Assembly (NCBI GenBank): GCA_045629585.1
Contig: JAZQRM010000020.1
Span: 1-31,840 of the forward strand
Direction: 5' to 3'
From: Taishania sp045629585
Lineage (GTDB): Bacteria; Bacteroidota; Bacteroidia; Flavobacteriales_D; Crocinitomicaceae
DNA length: 31,840 nt
The notes under the pieces were generated by a model. That model saw only the letters and a program-made list of their open reading frames with translations, was not told the origin of the DNA and did not search any database. This document shows, piece after piece, positions 8,160-17,221 of the stretch. Position numbers and translations under genes: made by a program. Position 1 is the stretch's first letter, and each line of letters begins with the position of its first letter.

Positions 8160-11100
8160 ATGAGAAAACTATTAGCTTTAATATTTCTGTTATTCAGTTG
8201 TTCTATCTGGTCACAGCGGGGTATTTATATTAATGATTCTTCCATTCTTTTTACCATGAAAAAAAATACGATGGTATATGTTGATGGTGATTTTCAATAT
8301 TTAAATTCCTCTATTGGATTTCAAGCAATCAATGGAGAAATTCAGGTTGCAAAGGACTTCGTAGTAAATAAGAATATAAATTTTGAACGAGCTGTTACCA
8401 ATGAGAAAGGAGCTAGACTAACGTTTGTTGGTGGCACTGATTCACGGTTAGTACAGTTAAACCAAGAGTCTTTTAGTGACAGTGCTTTGGTTTATCTTAA
8501 TCAATTAGTTATTAACAAGACTAATGGTGCTAATGTTTACATTGATAATAATATTAAGGTACGTGATACTATTTTTTTTCATGGTGGTAATGCTATTTTG
8601 GGTAGCTTAGCGCGCGTTTTCTTGGATTTAAGTTTAGGGACTAATAGTGTTCGAAATAATCCGTATATCATCGGTGAGAATGCACAACATCGTTTTACAG
8701 GCGATGGTTTTTTATATGCTAAATATCTTAAATCGGATAGTTTACCAGATGACCAGTTCAATACAGGGTTGTACTTGAATGTTAATCAAAGTAATACCAT
8801 TGAGTTTTATCGTGGACACACCAAGCAATTGTACGCAGGAAATGGAAGTATAGATCGTTTTTTTGACTTATATATACAAGATACCATTGATGGGGTGAAT
8901 GGATTTGCTCGAATTGATTCTGTTTCTATAAAATATCTTGCAGATCTTGATTATGCTTCAATGGGGGTAGATGCAACTCAGCTTGGTGTGTTTGTTTCTA
9001 AACAATTTCAAGATAATGATTATATTAAGCTACAGCGATTTTTTAGCAATCGGGTAGATAGTGTATCAATCACCGATTTATCATCTTTTACTCATCCAAT
9101 AGTACATGTTCCTTCAATGAAATTTAGAATTACATTGGCAGACACTATTTGCTCGGAATATCCGATTTCGAACTTGCCTACAGATATTCAAAATTTATGT
9201 GATATCGATAGCTTGAATGTACTAGCTTATCACCCGATTAACTCTGTTTTTTCTTACGGATGTTTTTGGGAGGATAGTTCATTTTTGGTAAACAGAACTT
9301 TTTATCCGTCTTTATCAGCGCAATCTTATGGGGTCGAAATTTATGACAATAGAGGTTGTTCGATAAAAGACACATTATATATTAACCCAGTAGCACCTAA
9401 CCCGAGTGTATCGTTTAGTTACGAGGCGGTTTGTTTAGGAGATACTGTTATTTTAAATAATGGTTCAATAATTTCTGCTGGGTACACCAGTAATTGGATT
9501 ATGGGGGATGGGTATACATTATCTTCCAATGATGTTGTTGTCAAACATCTTTATACTGATCCTGGGAATTATGAGGTAAAACTAGAAGTTACCTCAGATT
9601 TAGGTTGCACATCTGAAATGATAAGAGATTTAACAGTATTTAATAATCCAATAGCAGTTATTGATTACGATTACGATTGTGCATTAAGACGTTTTTCATT
9701 TGATGGAATACGTTCAGTACCTACAACAATTCCCCAACCAAATGATATTGTCTCACGAACATGGGCTATTCTGCCTGATGTACAAGGGGTAGTAACACAA
9801 CAAAACTACTTTTTAGAGAATTTAAATCCAGGAATATACAGGATTCAATTAAATGTTGAAACAGGATATAATTGCAAGGATAGTGTACAGGAGGTTATTA
9901 CTGTATATCCTACAAATACAGCGAGTATAGTCATACATAATGGTTGTGTTAACTCCCCACTGACCATTGAAAATCATTCAATTGTAAATACTATTAATGC
10001 ACGTTACGTATGGAGATTTAGCGACGGAACGGTTTACAACGATGTTGTCCCAAATAAGCAATTTGACACAGCTGGTTTATATACTGTTGTTGTTTACATC
10101 TATTCGGATGCCCAGTGTGTGGATAGTTCAAGTGTCCATTTCAGTGTTTTTGCTAATCCTTCTTCAGAATTTATTCTTCAGAATACCTGTGAGATGCTAG
10201 AAGTAAGCTATGTACCGTTAGATTTAGATATGAACAATAATTATCGATGGAGTTTTGGAGATGGTACATTTATAAATCAATTGAATGCGAATCATCGCTA
10301 TTTAACAGCTGGTAACTATGTTGTTTCACTCGAGGTTACAAATATAAATGGTTGTACTTCTCAAACTTCAAAATCATTAGTTGTCTATAGTAAGCCACTA
10401 GCCAATTTTACTCAAGATGAAGTATGTTTAGGTACATCGACTCAGTTTACTAATCGTTCAGTAGGTTCACATTTAAATTACAGTTGGCTTTTTGATCAAA
10501 ACGTAACTAGTAATTTGTTGAATCCGACTTATTCATTTGCTAATACAGGAGTTTTTCCCGTTCAATTAGTCGTTGTAGATAATAACCATTGCAGGGATAC
10601 TCTTTTATCCTCTGTTATAGTAAAAGCGTTACCCACATTTCAAAATACTAATATTCAAACATGTGGAACCGAGTATACCATTGATGCCACTGATGCCACA
10701 GATGTGAATGCTTCTTTTAGGTGGTTACCAAGTAATAGCACTTTATCAACATATACATTTAATCAATCTGGTAGTTATTCGTTAGTGATAACGTCGGGAA
10801 ATAACTGTTCGAGAACTTTTCCAATTACTGTAGTTTTGAATAGTACTCTTTCTCCAAATTTGGGAGATGATCTTTCTGTTGTGTGTGAAAGTATTTTGTT
10901 AGATCCTAATGTACAAGGAGATCATTTGTGGAACACAGGTGTAACTACTTCAACACTAAATGTTAATTCACCAGGTATTTATTGGGTAACAGTTACAGAT
11001 CAAAATGGGTGTATAGGATCGGATACAATTACAATTAGTAGTATCGTTTCCAATCCTGTTTTGAATTTGGGTACAGATTTATCTATTTGTGAGAGTGAGC

Positions 11101-12464
11101 TTCCCTTCAATTTGAATGCAGGAAATCATTCTACTTATTTATGGCAAAATGGAAGCACCAATTCTTTTTTTACCGTGGAGCAGAGTGGATATTATAGTGT
11201 TAAAGTTTTTGATGAAAATGGTTGTTGGGATACGGATACAATTAACGTGGTAATTCACACAAGTCCACGAATTAGTCCATTGCAAGCATCGGTTCAAGCG
11301 TGTGCCTCTTATACATTAGCTATAGGAGGGAGTACCACTTATCACTATCAGTGGAGCGATGGTTTTTCATCCGCTATACGTACTTTCTATGAAAGTGGAC
11401 TTTATTTTGTTGTTGTAAGTAACCCAGCTACTGGTTGTTTATTGATTGATTCAATTGATGTTACTATTTCTGAAGTGCCCACAATTGAATTAGGACCCGA
11501 TCTAGTTGTTTGTTCTAATACGCCTGTTATATTTGATTTTTCAGGTATAAATGGTTCTTTTCAATGGATATCTACTTCACAAGCTGTTGTAGGAACTTCA
11601 CCGATATTTTCTCCAACAAGTAGTGATTTGTATGTCGTAAATGTTACATCACCAGAAGGGTGTACGTTTAGGGATGCGGTCAACGTTCAGTTTTTACCTG
11701 CGCCAGTGATTCCTAATCACATGCCTGTATACTATATCTGTGGGGAAACACCAGTACAACTTGAAGGAAGCTTATTTGGAGTGAACAATTGGACGGCTAC
11801 AAATGGCTTTTCAGGAGTAGGGAACACGATTGACGTACATGAGATCGGGACTTATTATTTGACTGCCAATGTTAATAATTGTTTAGCAAGAGACTCTTTT
11901 ATTCTTATCACTTCACCTCAGCAGATAGAGGCATTTTATATGGTAGATACGGATACAACAAAAAATCTCTTGATTCAATTTATTGATTTATCTGATCCTT
12001 CACCGATCAGTTATCTATGGGACTTTGGAGATGGTACAACTGACACTAGTGCGAATCCGTCTCATATCTATTTACAAGCTGCGACATACCAGACCTCTTT
12101 AACCGTTTCCAATGGTTTTTGTCAAAGTACTTTTTTTAAAGAGATTCTACAAAAAACATTTTCAGTTTTCGAAGATACGGAACTTGTTTATAGTCTTGAT
12201 TTAGAAAATTTCATTCTCTTTCCTAATCCTTCGCATTCGCTTGTAAATGTAAATATTGTACTAAATGATAGAGCTTCTGTCAGGTTGGTATTGCTTAATA
12301 ATCTAGGACAGGTTTTACAAGAAAATCTCTTTGAACAAATTAAAGAATTGGAGTTCATATATGACCTCTCTGACGTTTCAGCAGGAAGCTATCACGTTTA
12401 TATGGAAGCGGAAAGTTTAAAGGGGAAAATTAGTAAGAATATTAAGTTAAATAAATTAAATTAG
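8160..12464 (+). CDS. Giant PKD/Ig-repeat surface protein with T9SS type A sorting domain
   Basis: I start it at ATG 8160, which gives the clean signal peptide MRKLLALIFLLFSCSIWSQ (1434 residues); a TTG three codons earlier adds nothing. Residues about 20-415 form an uncharacterised beta-rich head. Five PKD-type repeats follow (about 416-820), each with one Cys near its start and one near its end, then several shorter Ig-like repeats of the form W..G.....V..sG.Y.V.V.D..GC (about 820-1250). A further PKD with YLWDFGDGTT comes next, and finally a type A sorting domain (about 1349-1434: FILFPNPS, LLNNLGQVL, LSDVSAGSYHVYM). The sorting domain sends proteins through the type IX secretion system for attachment or release at the surface. 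It is probably a long adhesin or stalk. Confidence 0.9.
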   Translation: MRKLLALIFLLFSCSIWSQRGIYINDSSILFTMKKNTMVYVDGDFQYLNSSIGFQAINGEIQVAKDFVVNKNINFERAVTNEKGARLTFVGGTDSRLVQLNQESFSDSALVYLNQLVINKTNGANVYIDNNIKVRDTIFFHGGNAILGSLARVFLDLSLGTNSVRNNPYIIGENAQHRFTGDGFLYAKYLKSDSLPDDQFNTGLYLNVNQSNTIEFYRGHTKQLYAGNGSIDRFFDLYIQDTIDGVNGFARIDSVSIKYLADLDYASMGVDATQLGVFVSKQFQDNDYIKLQRFFSNRVDSVSITDLSSFTHPIVHVPSMKFRITLADTICSEYPISNLPTDIQNLCDIDSLNVLAYHPINSVFSYGCFWEDSSFLVNRTFYPSLSAQSYGVEIYDNRGCSIKDTLYINPVAPNPSVSFSYEAVCLGDTVILNNGSIISAGYTSNWIMGDGYTLSSNDVVVKHLYTDPGNYEVKLEVTSDLGCTSEMIRDLTVFNNPIAVIDYDYDCALRRFSFDGIRSVPTTIPQPNDIVSRTWAILPDVQGVVTQQNYFLENLNPGIYRIQLNVETGYNCKDSVQEVITVYPTNTASIVIHNGCVNSPLTIENHSIVNTINARYVWRFSDGTVYNDVVPNKQFDTAGLYTVVVYIYSDAQCVDSSSVHFSVFANPSSEFILQNTCEMLEVSYVPLDLDMNNNYRWSFGDGTFINQLNANHRYLTAGNYVVSLEVTNINGCTSQTSKSLVVYSKPLANFTQDEVCLGTSTQFTNRSVGSHLNYSWLFDQNVTSNLLNPTYSFANTGVFPVQLVVVDNNHCRDTLLSSVIVKALPTFQNTNIQTCGTEYTIDATDATDVNASFRWLPSNSTLSTYTFNQSGSYSLVITSGNNCSRTFPITVVLNSTLSPNLGDDLSVVCESILLDPNVQGDHLWNTGVTTSTLNVNSPGIYWVTVTDQNGCIGSDTITISSIVSNPVLNLGTDLSICESELPFNLNAGNHSTYLWQNGSTNSFFTVEQSGYYSVKVFDENGCWDTDTINVVIHTSPRISPLQASVQACASYTLAIGGSTTYHYQWSDGFSSAIRTFYESGLYFVVVSNPATGCLLIDSIDVTISEVPTIELGPDLVVCSNTPVIFDFSGINGSFQWISTSQAVVGTSPIFSPTSSDLYVVNVTSPEGCTFRDAVNVQFLPAPVIPNHMPVYYICGETPVQLEGSLFGVNNWTATNGFSGVGNTIDVHEIGTYYLTANVNNCLARDSFILITSPQQIEAFYMVDTDTTKNLLIQFIDLSDPSPISYLWDFGDGTTDTSANPSHIYLQAATYQTSLTVSNGFCQSTFFKEILQKTFSVFEDTELVYSLDLENFILFPNPSHSLVNVNIVLNDRASVRLVLLNNLGQVLQENLFEQIKELEFIYDLSDVSAGSYHVYMEAESLKGKISKNIKLNKLN

Positions 12465-12465
12465 G

Positions 12466-13905
12466 ATGTTTCGTATTCTTATAATCTATTTTGTCGTTTG
12501 TTTAAACTCTATAGGGATTCTTGCACAGAGTTTCCCCTCAAGTAATCTCATTCATGAAAATTTAGGAACGATAAATCCCTCTTATTGGGGCGAATTTAAA
12601 ACACCTGTTGTAGGGTTAAATTATCAGAAATATTGGTCAAAAGTAAATGGATCACCTGAAAATCTATCCTTCCTTGCTGAAACGAGTTTTAAGAGTAATA
12701 AGTTCGGTTTGGGTCTCCATGTAACCAAAAACAATATTAGTTTTTATGATCGTATTAGTGCAGGTATTGGTTATCGTCAAACCTTTAAGCTAAATGAAAA
12801 AAATGCATTTAATCTTGGTGTATTACTTGGCGTAGAGCGAGGTCAAATTGATTTTGATCGTGTTCATGCGACCCATCCAAACGAAGTCGCTTTATATTCA
12901 GGATTAGTTTCTGGAACAATTGGTAAAGGTGCATTTGGTTTTCAATATCGTTATCAAAAATTACAAGTTGGATTATCCGCACAATTTTTCTTTAAAAGAG
13001 CCTACACTTTAGATAATTTGTATTCAAATGATTTATTAAATTTTAGGAAGGTTCCCTTTTACTCGTTATCTATTAAATACCCAGTTAAGCTAAATGAAAA
13101 GTGGCATTATGTCCCTTCTCTTATTATTATGAGTATGCAAGGATTACCCTTCAATTTTGACAATTTACATACGTTTAATTACGCAGATAAGATTGATTTC
13201 GGAATTGGATTTAGGCAAACAAAAAATTTGTATGCATATTTTGGAATAGAAATATATAAGCAGCTAAAGATTAGTTATGCTTATCAGCGTAATCTTTCTT
13301 CCTTAAGCTCTCTGTTTTCCAATACACATGAAGTGGGATTGAAAATCCATTTATCGAAGGGTAAAGGCGGTGAAGTTATTAAAAAGAATGTAGGTCGTGA
13401 TGCGAATGAATTAAGAGAGCAAGTTGATCAAAATGAGATCAGACTTATCGAACTTAAACGCCGTATTGATTCATTAGAAACCTCACTTAAAAAACAAAAA
13501 AATGAAATCCAAACAATGAAGAGTGAACAACTCTCAAAGGCGGAAATTGAACAGTATAGGAAAACAAAGGTAGTTCAGGATGTAGTAACCTCTTCTTCCA
13601 AACCCTATGAGATTGTTGACGAGTCTGATGTTATAAAGGCTATTGAATCTGGTAATTATCATATTGTTTTAGGAGTATACAGAAACATAGAAGCAGTAAA
13701 GAAATTTAACAAAGAGATAAGGAAAGAGCTTAAATGTGAGACGATTATTCAGGAAATGGATGGTATGTACTTTGTTTTACATCTTCCAGGATATACGGAT
13801 TTAAAAATTGCGAAACAGAAACTTGTTTCGTTTAAGAAAGATAATAAGAGTGTCTATATCTCTTTAATTAACGGTGAGCCGTGGTTAATCAAATTGTTAA
13901 AATGA
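12466..13905 (+). CDS. PorP/SprF-like outer-membrane protein fused to a coiled coil and a SPOR domain
   Basis: A 479-residue protein. After the signal peptide (to GILAQ) residues about 20-305 form a PorP/SprF barrel (INPSYWGEFKTPVVGLNYQKYW at the start, EVGLKIHLSKG at the end). Residues about 312-365 are a coiled coil (NELREQVDQNEIRLIELK and on). Residues about 392-470 look like a SPOR domain (NYHIVLGVYRNIEAVKKF). PorP/SprF proteins are accessory outer-membrane partners that secrete or anchor particular T9SS type B substrates, as SprF does for SprB. The SPOR part would bind peptidoglycan from the periplasm. The T9SS type B protein follows with an ATGA overlap, the usual pairing for this family. 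Confidence 0.88.
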   Translation: MFRILIIYFVVCLNSIGILAQSFPSSNLIHENLGTINPSYWGEFKTPVVGLNYQKYWSKVNGSPENLSFLAETSFKSNKFGLGLHVTKNNISFYDRISAGIGYRQTFKLNEKNAFNLGVLLGVERGQIDFDRVHATHPNEVALYSGLVSGTIGKGAFGFQYRYQKLQVGLSAQFFFKRAYTLDNLYSNDLLNFRKVPFYSLSIKYPVKLNEKWHYVPSLIIMSMQGLPFNFDNLHTFNYADKIDFGIGFRQTKNLYAYFGIEIYKQLKISYAYQRNLSSLSSLFSNTHEVGLKIHLSKGKGGEVIKKNVGRDANELREQVDQNEIRLIELKRRIDSLETSLKKQKNEIQTMKSEQLSKAEIEQYRKTKVVQDVVTSSSKPYEIVDESDVIKAIESGNYHIVLGVYRNIEAVKKFNKEIRKELKCETIIQEMDGMYFVLHLPGYTDLKIAKQKLVSFKKDNKSVYISLINGEPWLIKLLK

Positions 13906-16900
13906 AAAATATCCTATTATTTATAGTTTTTAACTGTGCATTTTTACTTCAAGCACAGAATTCAGTCGGTGGTTTTTTATCTAGTAATGATGCTACGCAT
14001 TGTGGATTTATCAACAATGGTCTAATTACATTAAACGGTCATACTGGAACTATCCTTAGATGGGAATATAGTTTTTCAGGAGGTGATCCTTGGACTCCGA
14101 TTGCACATACTTCTACGAATTATAGTTTTAGCAATTTATCTCGATCTACCTTCTTTCGTGTGATTGTTCAATTACCTAATAATACTCCAACAATCTCTAC
14201 TGCTATTGAAATAAGAGTTGTACAACAGTCTGTTTCAGGTACTATTTCAGGACAATCAGATTATTGTACGAATTCGCATGGTGAATTAAGATTAGTCAAT
14301 CATGTTGGTAGTGTTGTGAACTGGGAATATAGTATGAACAATGGAGTGTCTTGGCTCGTAGTTGCTAATTCGGCATTAAGGACAGAACTTATTACGACCT
14401 TTAATCAAAATACTACCTATAGAGTAGAAGTTAAAAATGAAATTTGTCCAAGCGTTAAGACCCCCTCTTTTGATGTTAATGTACATGTTCCTAATCGAGG
14501 AGGTGTCATTACGGGACAGGATTCGATTTGTTCTGGAGTGGATATGACACATTTAACCTTGAATGATGCAGTTGGAACAGATTATTTATGGGAATCTTCT
14601 CATTCGCAATTTGGACCTTGGATCAATACAACTATTGTTGGACCTACCTTCCAACAAAATAATATACAACAAGATCAGTTTTATCGTGTACGAGTTACTA
14701 ATCAGTATTGCTCAGATGAATACTCTACGACTTTTAAGGTGGTAGCGTCCCAACTGTCTATTGGAGGAAGTATAACCGGAGTACAAGAGGTTTGTAAAGG
14801 GCAGTCTGTAGCTCTTAATCTTACTAATTATCAAGGTTCAATCAAGGGATGGGAATCCTCATTGGATGAAATAAATTGGCGTCCGGTTAACAATACGCAA
14901 GAATTTTATTCAATTAGAAGTAATGATACAACAACGTTTTATCGAGTATTGATCAAAAATGGTTTTTGTGAAAGTAATTACAGTACTGTAAAAAGGATTG
15001 AAGTTGAACCGCTGCCGATTATAGATTTTCAATTTACAAATGCCTGTGAGAGATCAGGAGTGGTAATTACTAATTACACTTCTGGACAAAATTTATATCG
15101 TTGGTTTTTTGGTGACGGAACGAGTGAACAGGTAAGGAATCCTATCCACAGTTACTCCTATCCTGGAACGTACTCTATTCAATTGGTTGCAACAAGTCTA
15201 AACAACTGTATGGACTCAATATCAAAAGTAATTGAAATCTATCCTAAGCCAAATGTACAATTTTATCATGCAGATACTTTATGTTTTGGTGATTATGTCA
15301 GATTAGAAAATCGCACATCTATTTTAAATTCTAGTATAATTGATTACCAATGGAGCTTAGGAGTAAGTGGATTTTCTTCATTGGAGCACCCTTCTTACCA
15401 ACAATTTATTCTTGGATCGAATGTTATAAAGCTGAAGGCGATTAGTAATTATGGTTGTGCAGATTCAATTGCCAAAACTATTGTCTTGAGAGATCGGCCA
15501 ACTCCTGATTTTTTGGTTGAAAATTCATGTGTTGGAAATCGGATAAATTATGTCAATCAAAGTTTTTCGGGTGCTTCTCAATCCTCTTATAGTTGGTCGT
15601 TTGGGGATGGTGTTAGTTCCCATTTTGTTTCTCCACAACATACGTATACGGAGGCTGGAAGTTATTTATCAAAGCTAATTGTTCGAACTAATTATGGTTG
15701 TTTGGATAGTATTCAAAAAGAGATTCATATTCATCCTCAACCAATTATTGATTTCACTTTTACTAATAATTGTCTAAATGATAGTTCTTTTTTTAGCGCG
15801 CAAGTAAGCGGGGTTAGTAATTATTCGGTTTATTGGGATTTTCAAAATGGAGGGACCTCCAACGTTATGGAACCATCTTTTTTCTATCCTTATCAAGGAT
15901 TACACCCTGTATTGTTACGGGTGGTTTCAGACTCTAATTGCGTGCAAGAATTGGTCAAAACAATAGAAGTATACCCTAAGCCAGTGGCAAATTTTTTAGT
16001 TAGTAATACCTGTACGGATGATGTGGTGCAGTTCACTAATCTAAGTACGGTCCAAAATTCTACTTACGAATCCTATTGGATATTAGAAAATGAGGTCATT
16101 AGCTCAGATCATACACCATCCACCATTTATCGCAGTCCTGGGATTTATTATCCAAGATTGATCGTGTCTTCTGCGCATCAGTGTTCCGATACAATTACAA
16201 AATTGTTAGAGATTTATGATAGACCTATAGCCGATTTTCAATTTCAAAACGTCTGCTATGGTTTTCCTATTGAATTTACTAATATGTCAACCGTTACAAG
16301 AGGATTAATTAACTCGTATGTTTGGAATTTTGGAGATAATAGTAATTCAACATTATCAGACCCAATAAAGGAATATTTAAATGAAGGTATTTATTCCATT
16401 TCTTTGATTGTAGTTTCGACCTTAGGATGTAAAGACACAATCCAGAAGACTGCGAATATCTATGAGGCTCCAATTGCAGATTTTGAAGTAATAAATGCTT
16501 GCGATGGACAAGCATTAACGTTCAATAATACCACTCAATTAAGTATTGGAATGTTCAATACAACTTGGGATTTTGGAGACTTAAACGTATCGAGTGAGTT
16601 TGCTCCCGTTCATTTATATGATCAAGCAGGTATTTACACTGTAATTCAAAAGATTGAGACTGATCTTGGATGTTTTGACTCTATTATAAAATCTGTTATT
16701 GTTTATCCTTTACCAAATGTTGAAATAGATGAGGTGGGGGTACAGATACAAAAAGGAGAGACTATACAATTGGTGGCTACCGGTGCAGTGGATTATACTT
16801 GGTTTCCAGCTTATTATATGAATAATACGCTAATCGCAAATCCAACGATTCAACCACAAACAACGACCACTTATTTTGTATCAGGTATGAATGAATATAA

Positions 16901-17216
16901 CTGTTTAGCGACGGATTCTATTTTGGTCACCGTAGAAGAATCTTATTATGTTAAACCTTACAATTTCATAACTCCAGATGGTAATGGCGAAAATGATTTT
17001 TGGGTTATTGAGTATATTTTAAGTTATCCAGATAACAAAGTTATACTATATGATGAGATGGGTCATGAAGTTTATTCTAAAACGGCTTACGATAACACAT
17101 GGGATGGTAAAAATAAAACGGGAGAAATACTTCCGGACGGAGTTTATTATTATTTGCTCGTTTTTGAACATTCTGATAAAAAATATACAGGTTCTGTATT
17201 ATTAATAAGAAATTAA
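13902..17216 (+). CDS. PKD-repeat surface protein with T9SS type B (gliding-motility type) sorting domain
   Basis: I choose ATG 13902 over the upstream GTG 13881 because it gives the signal peptide MKNILLFIVFNCAFLLQAQ and the usual ATGA overlap with the PorP gene; the product is 1104 residues. Residues about 21-370 hold four repeats of about 90 residues with the pattern GG.I.G....C ... L.L....G....WE.S.....W. Seven PKD repeats (about 370-935) follow, each bounded by two Cys and joined by IYPKP-like linkers. The type B C-terminal domain (about 1015-1104) includes ITPDGNGENDFW, LYDEMGHEVY, TWDGKNKTGEILPDGVYYY and GSVLLIRN. Such proteins are exported by the T9SS with help from a PorP/SprF partner, here the preceding gene. 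Confidence 0.92.
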   Translation: MKNILLFIVFNCAFLLQAQNSVGGFLSSNDATHCGFINNGLITLNGHTGTILRWEYSFSGGDPWTPIAHTSTNYSFSNLSRSTFFRVIVQLPNNTPTISTAIEIRVVQQSVSGTISGQSDYCTNSHGELRLVNHVGSVVNWEYSMNNGVSWLVVANSALRTELITTFNQNTTYRVEVKNEICPSVKTPSFDVNVHVPNRGGVITGQDSICSGVDMTHLTLNDAVGTDYLWESSHSQFGPWINTTIVGPTFQQNNIQQDQFYRVRVTNQYCSDEYSTTFKVVASQLSIGGSITGVQEVCKGQSVALNLTNYQGSIKGWESSLDEINWRPVNNTQEFYSIRSNDTTTFYRVLIKNGFCESNYSTVKRIEVEPLPIIDFQFTNACERSGVVITNYTSGQNLYRWFFGDGTSEQVRNPIHSYSYPGTYSIQLVATSLNNCMDSISKVIEIYPKPNVQFYHADTLCFGDYVRLENRTSILNSSIIDYQWSLGVSGFSSLEHPSYQQFILGSNVIKLKAISNYGCADSIAKTIVLRDRPTPDFLVENSCVGNRINYVNQSFSGASQSSYSWSFGDGVSSHFVSPQHTYTEAGSYLSKLIVRTNYGCLDSIQKEIHIHPQPIIDFTFTNNCLNDSSFFSAQVSGVSNYSVYWDFQNGGTSNVMEPSFFYPYQGLHPVLLRVVSDSNCVQELVKTIEVYPKPVANFLVSNTCTDDVVQFTNLSTVQNSTYESYWILENEVISSDHTPSTIYRSPGIYYPRLIVSSAHQCSDTITKLLEIYDRPIADFQFQNVCYGFPIEFTNMSTVTRGLINSYVWNFGDNSNSTLSDPIKEYLNEGIYSISLIVVSTLGCKDTIQKTANIYEAPIADFEVINACDGQALTFNNTTQLSIGMFNTTWDFGDLNVSSEFAPVHLYDQAGIYTVIQKIETDLGCFDSIIKSVIVYPLPNVEIDEVGVQIQKGETIQLVATGAVDYTWFPAYYMNNTLIANPTIQPQTTTTYFVSGMNEYNCLATDSILVTVEESYYVKPYNFITPDGNGENDFWVIEYILSYPDNKVILYDEMGHEVYSKTAYDNTWDGKNKTGEILPDGVYYYLLVFEHSDKKYTGSVLLIRN

Positions 17217-17221
17217 TTGAA

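Noticed and set aside
13881..13901. GTG start seven codons upstream for the type B PKD protein
   Set aside because: ATG 13902 gives a normal signal peptide and an ATGA overlap; the extra residues would precede the basic region of the signal peptide.
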